NCBI GenBank assembly: GCA_944385935.1
Contig: CALWZC010000004.1
Span: 139,426 to 173,806, forward strand
Length of the DNA: 34,381 nt
Direction of reading: 5' to 3'
Origin: an uncultured Anaerofilum sp.
GTDB lineage: Bacteria; Bacillota; Clostridia; Oscillospirales; Ruminococcaceae
The position numbers were made by a program, and so were the translations under genes. Numbering within the stretch: the first letter of the stretch is position 1; each line of letters begins with the position of its first letter. Shown one piece after another: positions 7,648-16,792 of this stretch. Below the pieces are notes generated by a model. It saw nothing but the letters and a program-made list of their open reading frames with translations. It was not told the DNA's origin and searched no databases.

Positions 7648-8535
7648 TTGAATATAGGAGAATTTTGGCATCAACTGGTGAACAATTTGTTTCAGCCTAC
7701 AACCATTGTGGTAGATTTGCTGGATATTCTAATTGTGGCCTTTGTAGTATATGAAATTATGGCGTTGGTGCGCCAAACCCGTGCAGCACAGCTTGCCAAG
7801 GGTGTGGTGTTGCTATTGCTGTCAAGTTGGTTGGCAAAACAATTTCAACTGCGAACAGTGTCTTATTTTTTGGACAGTGTAATGCAGGCGGGCTTTGTTT
7901 TACTCATTGTGGTATTTCAGCCGGAGCTGCGCAGAGCACTGGAACAGGTGGGACAAACCAATATTTTTGCGGTGCGGTTTTTCCAGCCGGAGCGAACTAC
8001 TAACGCCACACGGGAAAAGTGGCGTAATGCAGTAGTTGCCATCTGTGACACCGCAGAACGGTTGAGTGATAGCCAAACTGGTGCTTTAATTGTAATTGAG
8101 CGAAAAACAAATCTAAATGAAATTATCAAAACTGGCACTGAAATGAATGGTGATATTAACCCAGAAGTATTGGGAACCATATTTTATGAGGGAACCCCTC
8201 TCCATGATGGTGCCGTGGTGGTACGAGATGGGCAAATTAAGGCGGCAGGCTGTTTCTTACCCCTTTCCAACAATTTGGAAATTGGAAAAGATATGGGAAC
8301 TCGTCATCGTGCGGCCTTGGGTATGAGCGAAAATTCCGATGCGGTTGTGGTTGTGGTCAGTGAGGAAACAGGTATTATTTCTCTGGCTAAAAATGGTGTG
8401 TTAATCCGTCGTTTGGATAGACAAAATCTGTTCCAGTTGTTGGAAGGAGATGTAGTTCCAGAAGAGCCAGTGGAAGAAAAGAAGAAGTTCTTTGGGAGAA
8501 AGAAGAATGAAAATGGACTTGCAAAAAATTCTTAA
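7648..8535 (+). CDS. cdaA: Diadenylate cyclase CdaA (c-di-AMP synthase)
   Basis: This membrane enzyme condenses two ATP into cyclic di-AMP, controlling potassium and osmotic balance and cell-wall homeostasis. With the start given it has 295 residues: about three N-terminal membrane segments (roughly residues 18-40, 51-68, 75-92) and a DAC catalytic domain with TPLHDGAVVV (DGA at 187-189) and GTRHRAALGMSE (RHR at 219-221), both catalytic motifs intact. The start chosen is TTG at 7648 because AAGGAGG lies 11 nt before it; an in-frame ATG at 7627 has no ribosome binding site but cannot be excluded. The Lys-rich tail overlaps cdaR by 29 bp. CdaA-CdaR pairing is standard in Firmicutes. Confidence 0.93.
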   Translation: MNIGEFWHQLVNNLFQPTTIVVDLLDILIVAFVVYEIMALVRQTRAAQLAKGVVLLLLSSWLAKQFQLRTVSYFLDSVMQAGFVLLIVVFQPELRRALEQVGQTNIFAVRFFQPERTTNATREKWRNAVVAICDTAERLSDSQTGALIVIERKTNLNEIIKTGTEMNGDINPEVLGTIFYEGTPLHDGAVVVRDGQIKAAGCFLPLSNNLEIGKDMGTRHRAALGMSENSDAVVVVVSEETGIISLAKNGVLIRRLDRQNLFQLLEGDVVPEEPVEEKKKFFGRKKNENGLAKNS

Positions 8536-9787
8536 CAGCCGCCTGTTTAATATGTTTTTGTCCTTGGTGATAGCTGTGGTTGCATGGGTAATTGTGGTTA
8601 CTACAGTATATCCCGAAGGAGAACAAGTAATCAAATCGGTGCCAGTCAACTTCCAATATAATTCCTCTGCCTATACTGCCAGTGGATTGGATATTGTTTC
8701 GGCACCAGCTATGACTGTGGATATTCGAGTAAGAGGAAAACGCTCATATATCAACAATTTAAGTGCTGATAATTTTCTGGTTTATCCCAACTATACACCA
8801 GTGCATGGTGCAGGAGAGTATCAGCTGAAACTACAAATCAAGGTGCAGGATAATAACTGGGAAAGCAGCCAAGCTACTATTGTGAATGATAAGTCTTTAC
8901 CAGAGGCAACGGTAGTGTTTGATACAGTAATTACCAAATCCTTTGCCATTTCTACAGATACCTCCGGCTTGCAAATTGCAGACGGGTATATTTTTGACAA
9001 AGCACAATGCAGTCCCACAGAGGTTACATTGAAAGGGCCTGAAGGGGAAATTTCCAAGGTGGACAAAATTATTGCACCTGTTTATGTGGAAGGTGAGCGA
9101 AAAGAGTCTGTGACTCAAAGTTCTACCCTCATTGCGGTGGATGAAAACGGCAAAAAGCTGGATTTGAAGTATGTTTCTTTCTCTAGTGAAATTGCAGAAG
9201 TGACCCTTTCCATTCAACAGCGAAAGGAACTGCCTTTGAAGGTGGAGTTTACCAATGTTCCTTCCGGCTTTGATATATCTACTTTGCAAAATCGGGTAAA
9301 ATTGTCCAAAACTAGTTTGACAGTTTCTGGCGATAGCCGCAAGTTGGACGGTTTGAGTGAATTGGTAGTAGCTTATTTTGATGTTTCTACCTTTGCATTG
9401 GATAAGATTTACACCATGCCAATTTCGTTGCCTACTGGAATTAAAAATCAGGAAAATATTTCCACCATTGATATTACTTTTGATTATACTGGTCTAGCGG
9501 AAAAAACTGTGTCTGTAAAAGATATCCGCACAGCCAATGTACCAGAAAATTATCAGGTGACACCACGTAGCAAAAAAGTAAACAATGTTACACTGATTGG
9601 CCCAGAAGAAGAACTGGAGGCTTTGACTGAAAGCGCAGTAATTGCACAGATTAACAGCGAAGATTTGCAGTTAAGTGCAGGGGTTATGAATGTGCCTGTT
9701 CGTATTTTGGTACCTGGTAGCCCCAATATTTTTGCGGTGGGAAGTTATACCGTGGAATGTGAAATTTCCACCGGAAACAAGGAGTAA
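8507..9787 (+). CDS. cdaR: CdaR (YbbR-domain regulator of CdaA)
   Basis: The 426-residue protein has one N-terminal membrane anchor (about residues 14-36, FNMFLSLVIAVVAWVIVV) followed by repeated YbbR domains, seen as recurring strand-rich units with P.E.V.V.G motifs near residues 160, 245 and 355. It sits on the outer face of the membrane and modulates CdaA through the membrane. The ATG at 8507 is preferred over the upstream TTG because GGGAG lies 8 nt before it. It overlaps cdaA, implying translational coupling. In Bacillus glmM follows; here a flavoprotein gene follows 5 bp downstream instead. Confidence 0.9.
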   Translation: MKMDLQKILNSRLFNMFLSLVIAVVAWVIVVTTVYPEGEQVIKSVPVNFQYNSSAYTASGLDIVSAPAMTVDIRVRGKRSYINNLSADNFLVYPNYTPVHGAGEYQLKLQIKVQDNNWESSQATIVNDKSLPEATVVFDTVITKSFAISTDTSGLQIADGYIFDKAQCSPTEVTLKGPEGEISKVDKIIAPVYVEGERKESVTQSSTLIAVDENGKKLDLKYVSFSSEIAEVTLSIQQRKELPLKVEFTNVPSGFDISTLQNRVKLSKTSLTVSGDSRKLDGLSELVVAYFDVSTFALDKIYTMPISLPTGIKNQENISTIDITFDYTGLAEKTVSVKDIRTANVPENYQVTPRSKKVNNVTLIGPEEELEALTESAVIAQINSEDLQLSAGVMNVPVRILVPGSPNIFAVGSYTVECEISTGNKE

Positions 9788-9792
9788 ACAAT

Positions 9793-11379
9793 ATGTTGTT
9801 GGTTCGTGATATTCGCTTACCTCTTTCTGCCACAAAGGAAGATGCTGTGCAGCAGGCTTTGCGATTGGCAAAAATTCCTGTGGGAGCAGTGGGGCAGGCG
9901 GAAATTGCAAAAATATCAGTGGATGCCCGAAGAAAAGTGCCTACTTTGGTATATACCGTGGCAATCCAACTCAAAGAAAGGGGTGCCGAGCTTGCTTATG
10001 CAGGCTCTGCGCCCTGTGTTTCGTTGTTGCAGCCAAAGAAATTGCAACTAAAAAATGGCGATAAAAAGTTGAATTTTAGACCAGTGGTGGTGGGCCTTGG
10101 GCCTGCTGGTCTGTTTTGTGGGTTGCTTTTGGCAAAACAGGGGTTTCGACCAATTATATTGGAGCGAGGCCCAGATATTCAGCAGCGCATGGAAAAAATA
10201 GAGCAGTTTCGGGTAGGGGGAGCTTTTGACCCTCAGGCAAATATTCAGTTTGGCGAAGGGGGAGCAGGAACCTTCTCCGATGGAAAGCTGACAACCCGCA
10301 TAGGCGATGCCCTCTGTGGAGAGGTAATGCGAATTTTGTTGAAACATGGCGCACCAGAGGATATTGCATGGCGACAAAAGCCCCATATTGGTACCGATAA
10401 ATTGCAACAGGTGATTGTATCAATCCGAAAGGAAATTCAGCATTTGGGGGGAGAGGTGAAATTCTCTACCCAGTTGACCAACCTAAAGATAGAACAAGGA
10501 AAGCTAAAATCTGTTGTAACAACAGAGGGAGAGATTCCTACAGAATTGTTGGTGCTTGCGGTGGGGCATTCTGCCCGTGACACCTTCTCTATGCTAAAAC
10601 AAGCAGGATTGCAAATGGAGTGTAAACCCTTCTCTGTGGGCTTTCGTGCAGAACACCTCCAATGGGAGATTGAAAAAAGCCTATATCATGAGGCGGCAGG
10701 GCATCCTGCATTGCCAAGGGGAGAATATCAGCTAAGCCATCATGTGGGGCAGAGATGTGTATATACATTCTGTATGTGCCCCGGTGGTCAGGTGGTGGCA
10801 GCCTCTAGCGAAGAAGGGGGCGTTGTGACAAATGGCATGAGCTATCATGCAAGAGATGGAAAAAATGCCAATGCTGCGGTGGTTGTCAGCGTGGATGGAC
10901 GGGATTTTGACCAAGACCCTGAAAAGGCAATCCAATTTCAACGGCAACTGGAACAAAAGGCTTTTGCAGTGGCAGGCAAGGACTATACTGCACCTGCCGA
11001 AACCATGGGCAGCTTTTTGAAGGGAAAAGGACAACTGAACATTGGAAAGGTAGAGCCTACCTACTTCCGAGGAGTATGCCCAACAGACTTAGGAAGTTTA
11101 CTGCCCACAGAATTGGCAAACACCTTGCGCAGTGGTCTTTTGGCTTTTGAGAGAAAACTGCGGGGATATACTCATCCACAAGCTGTATTAACTGGACTGG
11201 AAACCAGAACTTCCTCTCCTGTCCGCATTGTTCGTGGAGAGGACTTTCAATCCACAGCGGTACAAGGCTTATACCCTTGTGGCGAGGGTGCAGGCTATGC
11301 AGGAGGAATTGTATCTGCTGCTGTGGATGGAATGCGAGTGGCTCAAGCTATCATTGAGCAGTATCAGCCATCGGAATAA
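9793..11379 (+). CDS. FAD-dependent dehydrogenase of the COG2509 type (function unknown)
   Basis: This 528-residue flavoprotein opens with a small alpha/beta domain (1-90) ahead of the dinucleotide-binding motif VVVGLGPAGLFCGLLLAKQG (about 97-116) and the Glu/Arg after beta 2 (IILERG). The block NIQFGEGGAGTFSDGKLTTR (about 150-169) is highly characteristic of COG2509. A late Gly-rich segment, YPCGEGAGYAGGIVSAAVDG, closes the FAD site. The start has AAGGAG inside the end of cdaR, and the 5-bp gap makes co-transcription with cdaAR likely. The physiological substrate of this widespread family is unknown, so no pathway is assigned. Confidence 0.85.
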   Translation: MLLVRDIRLPLSATKEDAVQQALRLAKIPVGAVGQAEIAKISVDARRKVPTLVYTVAIQLKERGAELAYAGSAPCVSLLQPKKLQLKNGDKKLNFRPVVVGLGPAGLFCGLLLAKQGFRPIILERGPDIQQRMEKIEQFRVGGAFDPQANIQFGEGGAGTFSDGKLTTRIGDALCGEVMRILLKHGAPEDIAWRQKPHIGTDKLQQVIVSIRKEIQHLGGEVKFSTQLTNLKIEQGKLKSVVTTEGEIPTELLVLAVGHSARDTFSMLKQAGLQMECKPFSVGFRAEHLQWEIEKSLYHEAAGHPALPRGEYQLSHHVGQRCVYTFCMCPGGQVVAASSEEGGVVTNGMSYHARDGKNANAAVVVSVDGRDFDQDPEKAIQFQRQLEQKAFAVAGKDYTAPAETMGSFLKGKGQLNIGKVEPTYFRGVCPTDLGSLLPTELANTLRSGLLAFERKLRGYTHPQAVLTGLETRTSSPVRIVRGEDFQSTAVQGLYPCGEGAGYAGGIVSAAVDGMRVAQAIIEQYQPSE

Positions 11380-11420
11380 ATTGTACTATAAATAATCATA
11401 AAATAAGGAGAGCAAACTAT

Positions 11421-13454
11421 ATGAATTACCGCTGCTGGAAGGTAGGAAAAATAGACGAAACAGCAGCAAAGCGGTTATGTGCAGAGATTGGCATTCCGGC
11501 ACTTACGGCAAAGGTGCTGATGGCAAGAGGGACGGAAACCGCCGCCGCTGCCGCCGCTTTGCTGGAACAAGAGCCTGAATTGTCAGACCCTTTTTTGATG
11601 AAGGACATGGATAAGGCAGTAGAACGTTTGCACAAGGCCATTGATAATGGGGAAAAAATCGTTGTATTTGGAGATTATGATGTAGATGGTGTAACCTCTA
11701 CCGCCTTGTTGTTTAGCCATTTGATGAATCTAGGTGCCAATGTGCGGTGTATGCTGCCAAGCCGAGAAGGGGACGGATATGGCTTGTCTATGGCTGCCAT
11801 TGATAAGTTGGCACGCAATCAATACAAGGTAATTGTTACAGTGGACAATGGAATTTCTGCGGAACATGAAATTGCCTATGCTGCCGAAAAAGGCATTGAT
11901 GTAATTGTAACAGACCATCATCTTCCCCCGGAAAATCCTCCGGCAGCCTATGCTGTGGTGGATGCAGCACAAAAGGAAGATACCAGCCCCTTCAAGTTGC
12001 TGTCCGGCGTAGGGGTTGCATTTAAGTTGGCAGCCGCTTTGGAGGGTTGCCATCCAGAAGAATTGTTAGAGTTTTATGGAGATTTAGCGGCCATAGGCAC
12101 AGTTGCAGATGTGGTTCCCCTTGTGGGAGAAAACCGTACTTTGGTAAAAAGTGGGTTGCAACTGATGAACCAACAGCCTCGGCCGGGGGTAGATGCTTTG
12201 CTGGAAGCCGCTGGTATGGCAGGCAAAGAATTAACAGCCGACAGCATTGCTTTTACTGTGGCACCTCGTTTGAATGCAGCAGGTAGAATGAACAGCGCAA
12301 CTTCTGCCTTGCGGCTTTTGATTACCGAAGAAGAGGACTCTGCTCAAGAATTAGCAGAAATTCTTTGTGATTTGAACAGCCAAAGACAGGCAGCAGAACA
12401 GGCAATTATGGAGGAAGTAGAACAGCAGCTTTCTCAACAACCACAGCTGTTGAACCAGCGTGTTTTGGTGCTATGGAGCGAAAGCTACCATCCCGGAGTT
12501 ACAGGAATTGCTGCCAGCCGTTTGGTGGAAAAATACGGAAAGCCTACCATTTTGATTGCACTTTCCCAACACGAGGGAAAAGGCTCAGGCAGAAGTATAA
12601 AAGGGTTTCATTTACACCATGCGTTGGCAGCTTGTCAGCACCTTTTGTTGCGCTATGGTGGCCATGAATTGGCAGCGGGGCTTTCGGTGGAAGAAGGTAA
12701 ACTAGAGGCCTTGCGTCAAGCACTCAACCAATGGGCTGCCCAAGAGTATCCAGTATTCCTTTTGCCACCCATCGAAGTGGATACTACCATCGCCATTGAC
12801 CGAATTACACCAGAGGACGTGCAATCTTTGGAACTGTTGGCACCCTTTGGAGCAGGCAATCCTTCTCCTTTGTTTCTGGTGGAAAATGTGCTTTTGGATG
12901 GTGTCTACCCCGTAGGGGATGGCCGCCATAGTCGCTTGCGTTTACGGCAAGGAACAGCAGGCATTTATGCGGCATGGTTTGGGCGCAGTCCCGAAAGTGT
13001 TCCCTACACCGCAGGTAGCATGGTGGATGTGGTGCTTTCATTATCTATCTATCAAGGCAAAACAGGGCCTCAGCTCTCTGGCAGGGTGCGGGAAATTCGT
13101 CCAGCAGGGTTGGGAGAAGAACATGTTATGCAAGGGGCAATTTTTGAAAGTTTTCTTGCCGGAAAAACTCTGACAAAAGAGGAACAACAGTTGCTTTGTC
13201 CCAGTCGAGCCGATACAGTAGCAGTCTACCAACAAATCCGAGCTGGTGGGGTGAACTGTACCGACCTAAGACCTTTGTTTGCCACTTTGGGGCAGATTGA
13301 GCCGGGAAAAATTATGGTAAGCCTTGCGGCATTGGAAGAATTGAACTTAATTTCCAAGGAAAATGGTTGGTATCGTCTTGTACCAAGTAAAGAGAAAAAA
13401 GATTTGCAATCAGCAAATATCTTGATGGCTATGCAAAGCCAAGCAGTGGAGTGA
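11421..13454 (+). CDS. recJ: Single-stranded-DNA-specific exonuclease RecJ
   Basis: The 677-residue enzyme degrades single-stranded DNA 5' to 3' in recombination and repair. The DHH phosphoesterase motifs appear in order: VVFGDYDVDGVTST (about 81-94), VTVDNGIS (about 140), VTDHHLPPE (about 163), AAIGTVADVVP (about 218), and the DHHA1-side LRYGGHELAAG (about 414). A C-terminal OB-like region follows, so it is close to standard RecJ size with an extra C-terminal segment of about 100 residues. The start has TAAGGAGAG about 10 nt upstream. It is followed 12 bp later by the (p)ppGpp synthetase gene, an arrangement common in Firmicutes. Confidence 0.95.
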   Translation: MNYRCWKVGKIDETAAKRLCAEIGIPALTAKVLMARGTETAAAAAALLEQEPELSDPFLMKDMDKAVERLHKAIDNGEKIVVFGDYDVDGVTSTALLFSHLMNLGANVRCMLPSREGDGYGLSMAAIDKLARNQYKVIVTVDNGISAEHEIAYAAEKGIDVIVTDHHLPPENPPAAYAVVDAAQKEDTSPFKLLSGVGVAFKLAAALEGCHPEELLEFYGDLAAIGTVADVVPLVGENRTLVKSGLQLMNQQPRPGVDALLEAAGMAGKELTADSIAFTVAPRLNAAGRMNSATSALRLLITEEEDSAQELAEILCDLNSQRQAAEQAIMEEVEQQLSQQPQLLNQRVLVLWSESYHPGVTGIAASRLVEKYGKPTILIALSQHEGKGSGRSIKGFHLHHALAACQHLLLRYGGHELAAGLSVEEGKLEALRQALNQWAAQEYPVFLLPPIEVDTTIAIDRITPEDVQSLELLAPFGAGNPSPLFLVENVLLDGVYPVGDGRHSRLRLRQGTAGIYAAWFGRSPESVPYTAGSMVDVVLSLSIYQGKTGPQLSGRVREIRPAGLGEEHVMQGAIFESFLAGKTLTKEEQQLLCPSRADTVAVYQQIRAGGVNCTDLRPLFATLGQIEPGKIMVSLAALEELNLISKENGWYRLVPSKEKKDLQSANILMAMQSQAVE

Positions 13455-13466
13455 GGAGGGGGAAGT

Positions 13467-15632
13467 ATGAATCAAACGTTGATGAGTTATGACAGTCTGC
13501 TCAAGGTCATAGAGGAATCTGGCAGAAGTTATGACATGGAAATGTTGGAAAAAGCATATCAAATTGCCGAAAAAGCCCATGGAAACCAACGCCGAAAAAG
13601 TGGAGAATTGTATATTAGCCATCCACTAAGTGTAGCGGGGCTTTTGGTAGAATTGGGTATGGATTCTGAAAGTGTGGCAGCGGCCTTGCTTCATGATGTA
13701 GTAGAGGACACAGATGTTACTCTAGCCCAATTGCGTGCTGTTTTTGGGGAAGATGTGGCACATTTGGTAGATGGTGTTACAAAATTGACCCGTATCAACT
13801 TTTCCAGTGTAGAGGAACAGCAAGCAGAAAATTTGCGTAAAATGCTGTTGGCAATGAGCCAAGATGTGCGTGTAATGTTGGTGAAATTGTGCGACCGTTT
13901 GCACAATATGCGTACTGCTGAGGGATGGGCACCCCAAAAGCGGCGGGATAAAGCACTAGAAACTATGGAGGTATATGCTCCCATTGCCCACCGTTTGGGA
14001 ATCAGCAATATCAAAGAAGAACTGGAAGATTTAAGCCTTCGATACCTTGACCCTGTGGGCTATCAGGAAATCAGCAATATGCTGGGGCAAAATGGCGGAG
14101 CACAAAAGTTTATTCAAGGCATTTCGGACAAAATTCGGGAACGCCTTGCAGAAAACGGCATGGAAAAGTGCACCATCAAAAAGCGCATCAAAAGTGTATA
14201 TGGTATTTATAGAAAAATGTATATGCACAATCGCAGCTTTGAGGAAATTTACGATGTGTACGCGGTGCGTATTATTTTGGACACGGTGGCAGAGTGCTAC
14301 AACGCTTTGGGTGTTATCCATGATATGTATCATCCCTTGCCCAACCGTTTCAAGGATTATATCTCTACTCCAAAGCCCAATATGTACCAATCTTTGCATA
14401 CCACAGTAATCGGTCATGAAGGGATTCCTTTCGAGGTGCAAATTCGTACATGGGAAATGGACCAGATGGCAGAATATGGCGTGGCAGCCCATTGGAAATA
14501 CAAAGCTGGGGTACCCGGCACCAGTAAGTCTGCTCGCTTAGAAGAACGGCTGGCGTGGGTACGGCAGCTTTTGGAAAGCCAACGAGAAAGCGATGATGCC
14601 AGCGACCTGCTCCGTGATATGAAAAGTGACCTTTTGCCAGAGGAGGTATTTGCATTTACCCCTAAGGGAGATGTAATCAATCTGCCAGCTGGAGCCACAG
14701 CCATTGACTTTGCTTATGCCATCCATTCTGCGGTGGGCAACCGTATGGTGGGAGCAAAAGTCAACAGCCGCATTGTTCCCATTGACCATAAAGTGGTAAC
14801 TGGCGAAATTATTGAAATTATCACTGGCCCTGCGGACAAAGGCCCCAGCCGAGATTGGTTGAATATTGTTGTAACCAGTGAGGCAAAAAATAAAATCCGA
14901 AATTGGTTCAAAAAGGAACGCAAAGAAGAAAACATTGCCGAGGGCAAAGCGGCACTAGACAAAGAATTGCGCCGCAATCTTATTAGCATCCCCGAAGGGG
15001 AATACAACAATTTTATGTTGGAAGTTGCCCGTAAACAGCGCATGAACACCGTTGAGGAAATGTATGCTGCCATTGGATATGGCGGCTTGCAGATGTCAAG
15101 GCTGATTTTGCGGATAAAAGAAGAATACAACCGCATGATGAAGGAACAAGACCCCAAAGTGGTGTTCCAGATTCCTGTAAAGAAGCAGAAAAATCCCGAT
15201 GGTGTTGTGGTAGAAGGTTTGGATAATTGTTTAGTGAAATTTGCAAAATGTTGTAATCCTCTGCCGGGCGACCGTATTATTGGGTTTATCACACGAGGAT
15301 ATGGAGTATCCATCCACAAGCAAGACTGTGTAAATGTTCGTGCTGCCGGGGAAGACCCTCGCTGGGTACAGGCACATTGGGATAATAGTGTTAAAGAAAG
15401 TTTTAAATCCACATTGGAAATCTCTGCCATGGATAGAACTGGCCTGTTTACGGATGTTTCCGCTTTGTTGGGTGATATGAGAATCCCCATCTATGCCATT
15501 AGCGCAAGGCAAACCAGCGATGGCAGAGCAACCATGACCGCTACCATAGGCATCAACAATATAGAGCACCTTAATTCTGTTATCCAACGTCTTCGCAAGG
15601 TTCGGGATGTCATTAGTGTAGTGCGTATTTAA
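13467..15632 (+). CDS. relA: Bifunctional (p)ppGpp synthetase/hydrolase (Rel/RelA/SpoT homologue)
   Basis: The 721-residue stringent-response enzyme makes and degrades (p)ppGpp. Domains in order: HD hydrolase with HPLSVAGLL and LLHDVVEDTDVT (about 50-90) and an intact HD pair, so hydrolysis is likely functional; synthetase with YGIYRKM, YDVYAVRII and RFKDYISTPKPNMYQSLHT (about 245-312); TGS domain VFAFTPKGDVINLP (about 395); zinc-finger/RIS region FAKCCNPLPGDRIIGF (about 592) with its CC pair; and a C-terminal ACT domain (about 650-721). The start has GAGGAGGGGG directly upstream. It lies between recJ and dtd, the typical Firmicute order. Confidence 0.96.
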   Translation: MNQTLMSYDSLLKVIEESGRSYDMEMLEKAYQIAEKAHGNQRRKSGELYISHPLSVAGLLVELGMDSESVAAALLHDVVEDTDVTLAQLRAVFGEDVAHLVDGVTKLTRINFSSVEEQQAENLRKMLLAMSQDVRVMLVKLCDRLHNMRTAEGWAPQKRRDKALETMEVYAPIAHRLGISNIKEELEDLSLRYLDPVGYQEISNMLGQNGGAQKFIQGISDKIRERLAENGMEKCTIKKRIKSVYGIYRKMYMHNRSFEEIYDVYAVRIILDTVAECYNALGVIHDMYHPLPNRFKDYISTPKPNMYQSLHTTVIGHEGIPFEVQIRTWEMDQMAEYGVAAHWKYKAGVPGTSKSARLEERLAWVRQLLESQRESDDASDLLRDMKSDLLPEEVFAFTPKGDVINLPAGATAIDFAYAIHSAVGNRMVGAKVNSRIVPIDHKVVTGEIIEIITGPADKGPSRDWLNIVVTSEAKNKIRNWFKKERKEENIAEGKAALDKELRRNLISIPEGEYNNFMLEVARKQRMNTVEEMYAAIGYGGLQMSRLILRIKEEYNRMMKEQDPKVVFQIPVKKQKNPDGVVVEGLDNCLVKFAKCCNPLPGDRIIGFITRGYGVSIHKQDCVNVRAAGEDPRWVQAHWDNSVKESFKSTLEISAMDRTGLFTDVSALLGDMRIPIYAISARQTSDGRATMTATIGINNIEHLNSVIQRLRKVRDVISVVRI

Positions 15633-15653
15633 TAGAGGGAGAAAGAAACAACT

Positions 15654-16106
15654 ATGCGAGCAGTTATTCAGAGGGTGTCCCGTGCAGCAGTCACTGTGGA
15701 AGGTACATCTACTCGTAGCATCGAACAAGGAATTTTGGTGCTGTTGGGGGTTAAGGATACCGATACCACCGAAATTGTACCAAAGTTGGCAGAAAAATGT
15801 GCCGGTTTGAGAATTTTTGAGGACGAAGCAGGAAAATTAAACAAAAGTGCATTGGAGCTGGGCTATTCTGCCTTAGTGGTCAGCAATTTTACACTATATG
15901 GTGACACCAAAAAGGGAAAACGCCCCAGCTTTATTGCCGCAGCAAAACCCCCGCTCTCGGTGGACTGCTACAATTTGTTTGTGGAACAAATGAAACAGAC
16001 AGGATTGAAGCAGGTGGAAACAGGAGAATTTGGGGCGGATATGCAAATTGAACTGGTGAATGATGGGCCTGTAACCATTGTCATAGACACCGATGAATGG
16101 AAATGA
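15654..16106 (+). CDS. dtd: D-aminoacyl-tRNA deacylase Dtd
   Basis: The 150-residue enzyme hydrolyses D-amino acids (and mischarged Gly) from tRNA in the cytoplasm. It starts MRAVIQRVSRAAVTVEG, as in nearly all Dtd proteins, and ends with the Gly-cisPro region NDGPVTIVID. The other active-site segment reads VSNFTLYGDTKKGKRPSF, where most homologues have SQFTLYAD, so Gln is replaced by Asn. Length is normal for the family. It follows relA by 21 bp with a GAGGGAG site and is very likely in the same operon. Confidence 0.95.
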   Translation: MRAVIQRVSRAAVTVEGTSTRSIEQGILVLLGVKDTDTTEIVPKLAEKCAGLRIFEDEAGKLNKSALELGYSALVVSNFTLYGDTKKGKRPSFIAAAKPPLSVDCYNLFVEQMKQTGLKQVETGEFGADMQIELVNDGPVTIVIDTDEWK

Positions 16107-16124
16107 AATGCAAGGAGTAGAACC

Positions 16125-16778
16125 ATGCGAAAGATTTATCATATACACGGTAGAGCACCGCTGTATTGCAACACGTTTTTGATTATTACCAATGAAGGGA
16201 AGGGCATTGTCATTGACCCAGATGCTCCGGTGGCCGACTATCAAAAACTGTTAGACAAAGAAGGGGCAAAATTAACCCACATTTTGCTTACCCATGGCCA
16301 CCATGACCATATTGGTTCGGTTAATGAATTGCAGCAACAGGGAGTACAACTCTGGATGAACCCCAACGATGTAGTCATGTATTCTAGCAAAGAACAAGCT
16401 GCAAGGGTATTCGGACAGCATTATGCAAACTTGTACCATCAACTTCCAGATGGTTCCGCTGGTTTTGTTCCAGATGGTCTGTTTGAGGATGGTGGTGTCA
16501 TTCAGGTGGATGAAGTGGAATTCAAAACTATCTTTACCCCGGGGCACACTCCCGGTTCCACCTGTATTTTATGTGATGGAATGTTGTTTAGTGGAGATAC
16601 CCTATTCAGTGGTGACATTGGCAGAACTGATTTTCCCGGTGGAAGTATGCAGCAGATGAAAGAAAGCCTCAAAAAACTGCGGGAAATGATAGAGGATGAC
16701 ACCGAGATTTTACCCGGCCATGAAGGATTTACCACCATGAAACAGGAAAAGCTATATAACCCCTATTTACAGGCATAA
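16125..16778 (+). CDS. MBL-fold metallo-hydrolase (glyoxalase II-like)
   Basis: The 217-residue protein has the metallo-beta-lactamase signature THGHHDHIG (about 56-64), a later FTPGHTPGSTCIL (about 137), LFSGDTLFSGDIGRTD (about 155) and a final LPGHEGFTT, together supplying the ligands of a two-metal site. This architecture is shared by glyoxalase II and many related thioester hydrolases; a gene in this position, between dtd and hemZ, is common in Clostridia but has no agreed substrate. The start has AAGGAGTAG 9 nt upstream, 18 bp after dtd. Confidence 0.88.
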   Translation: MRKIYHIHGRAPLYCNTFLIITNEGKGIVIDPDAPVADYQKLLDKEGAKLTHILLTHGHHDHIGSVNELQQQGVQLWMNPNDVVMYSSKEQAARVFGQHYANLYHQLPDGSAGFVPDGLFEDGGVIQVDEVEFKTIFTPGHTPGSTCILCDGMLFSGDTLFSGDIGRTDFPGGSMQQMKESLKKLREMIEDDTEILPGHEGFTTMKQEKLYNPYLQA

Positions 16779-16792
16779 GAAAGGAAACATTC

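Noticed and set aside
14714-15490. 258-codon open frame antisense to relA
   Set aside because: It lies fully within a confirmed gene, with no ribosome binding site or recognisable motif.
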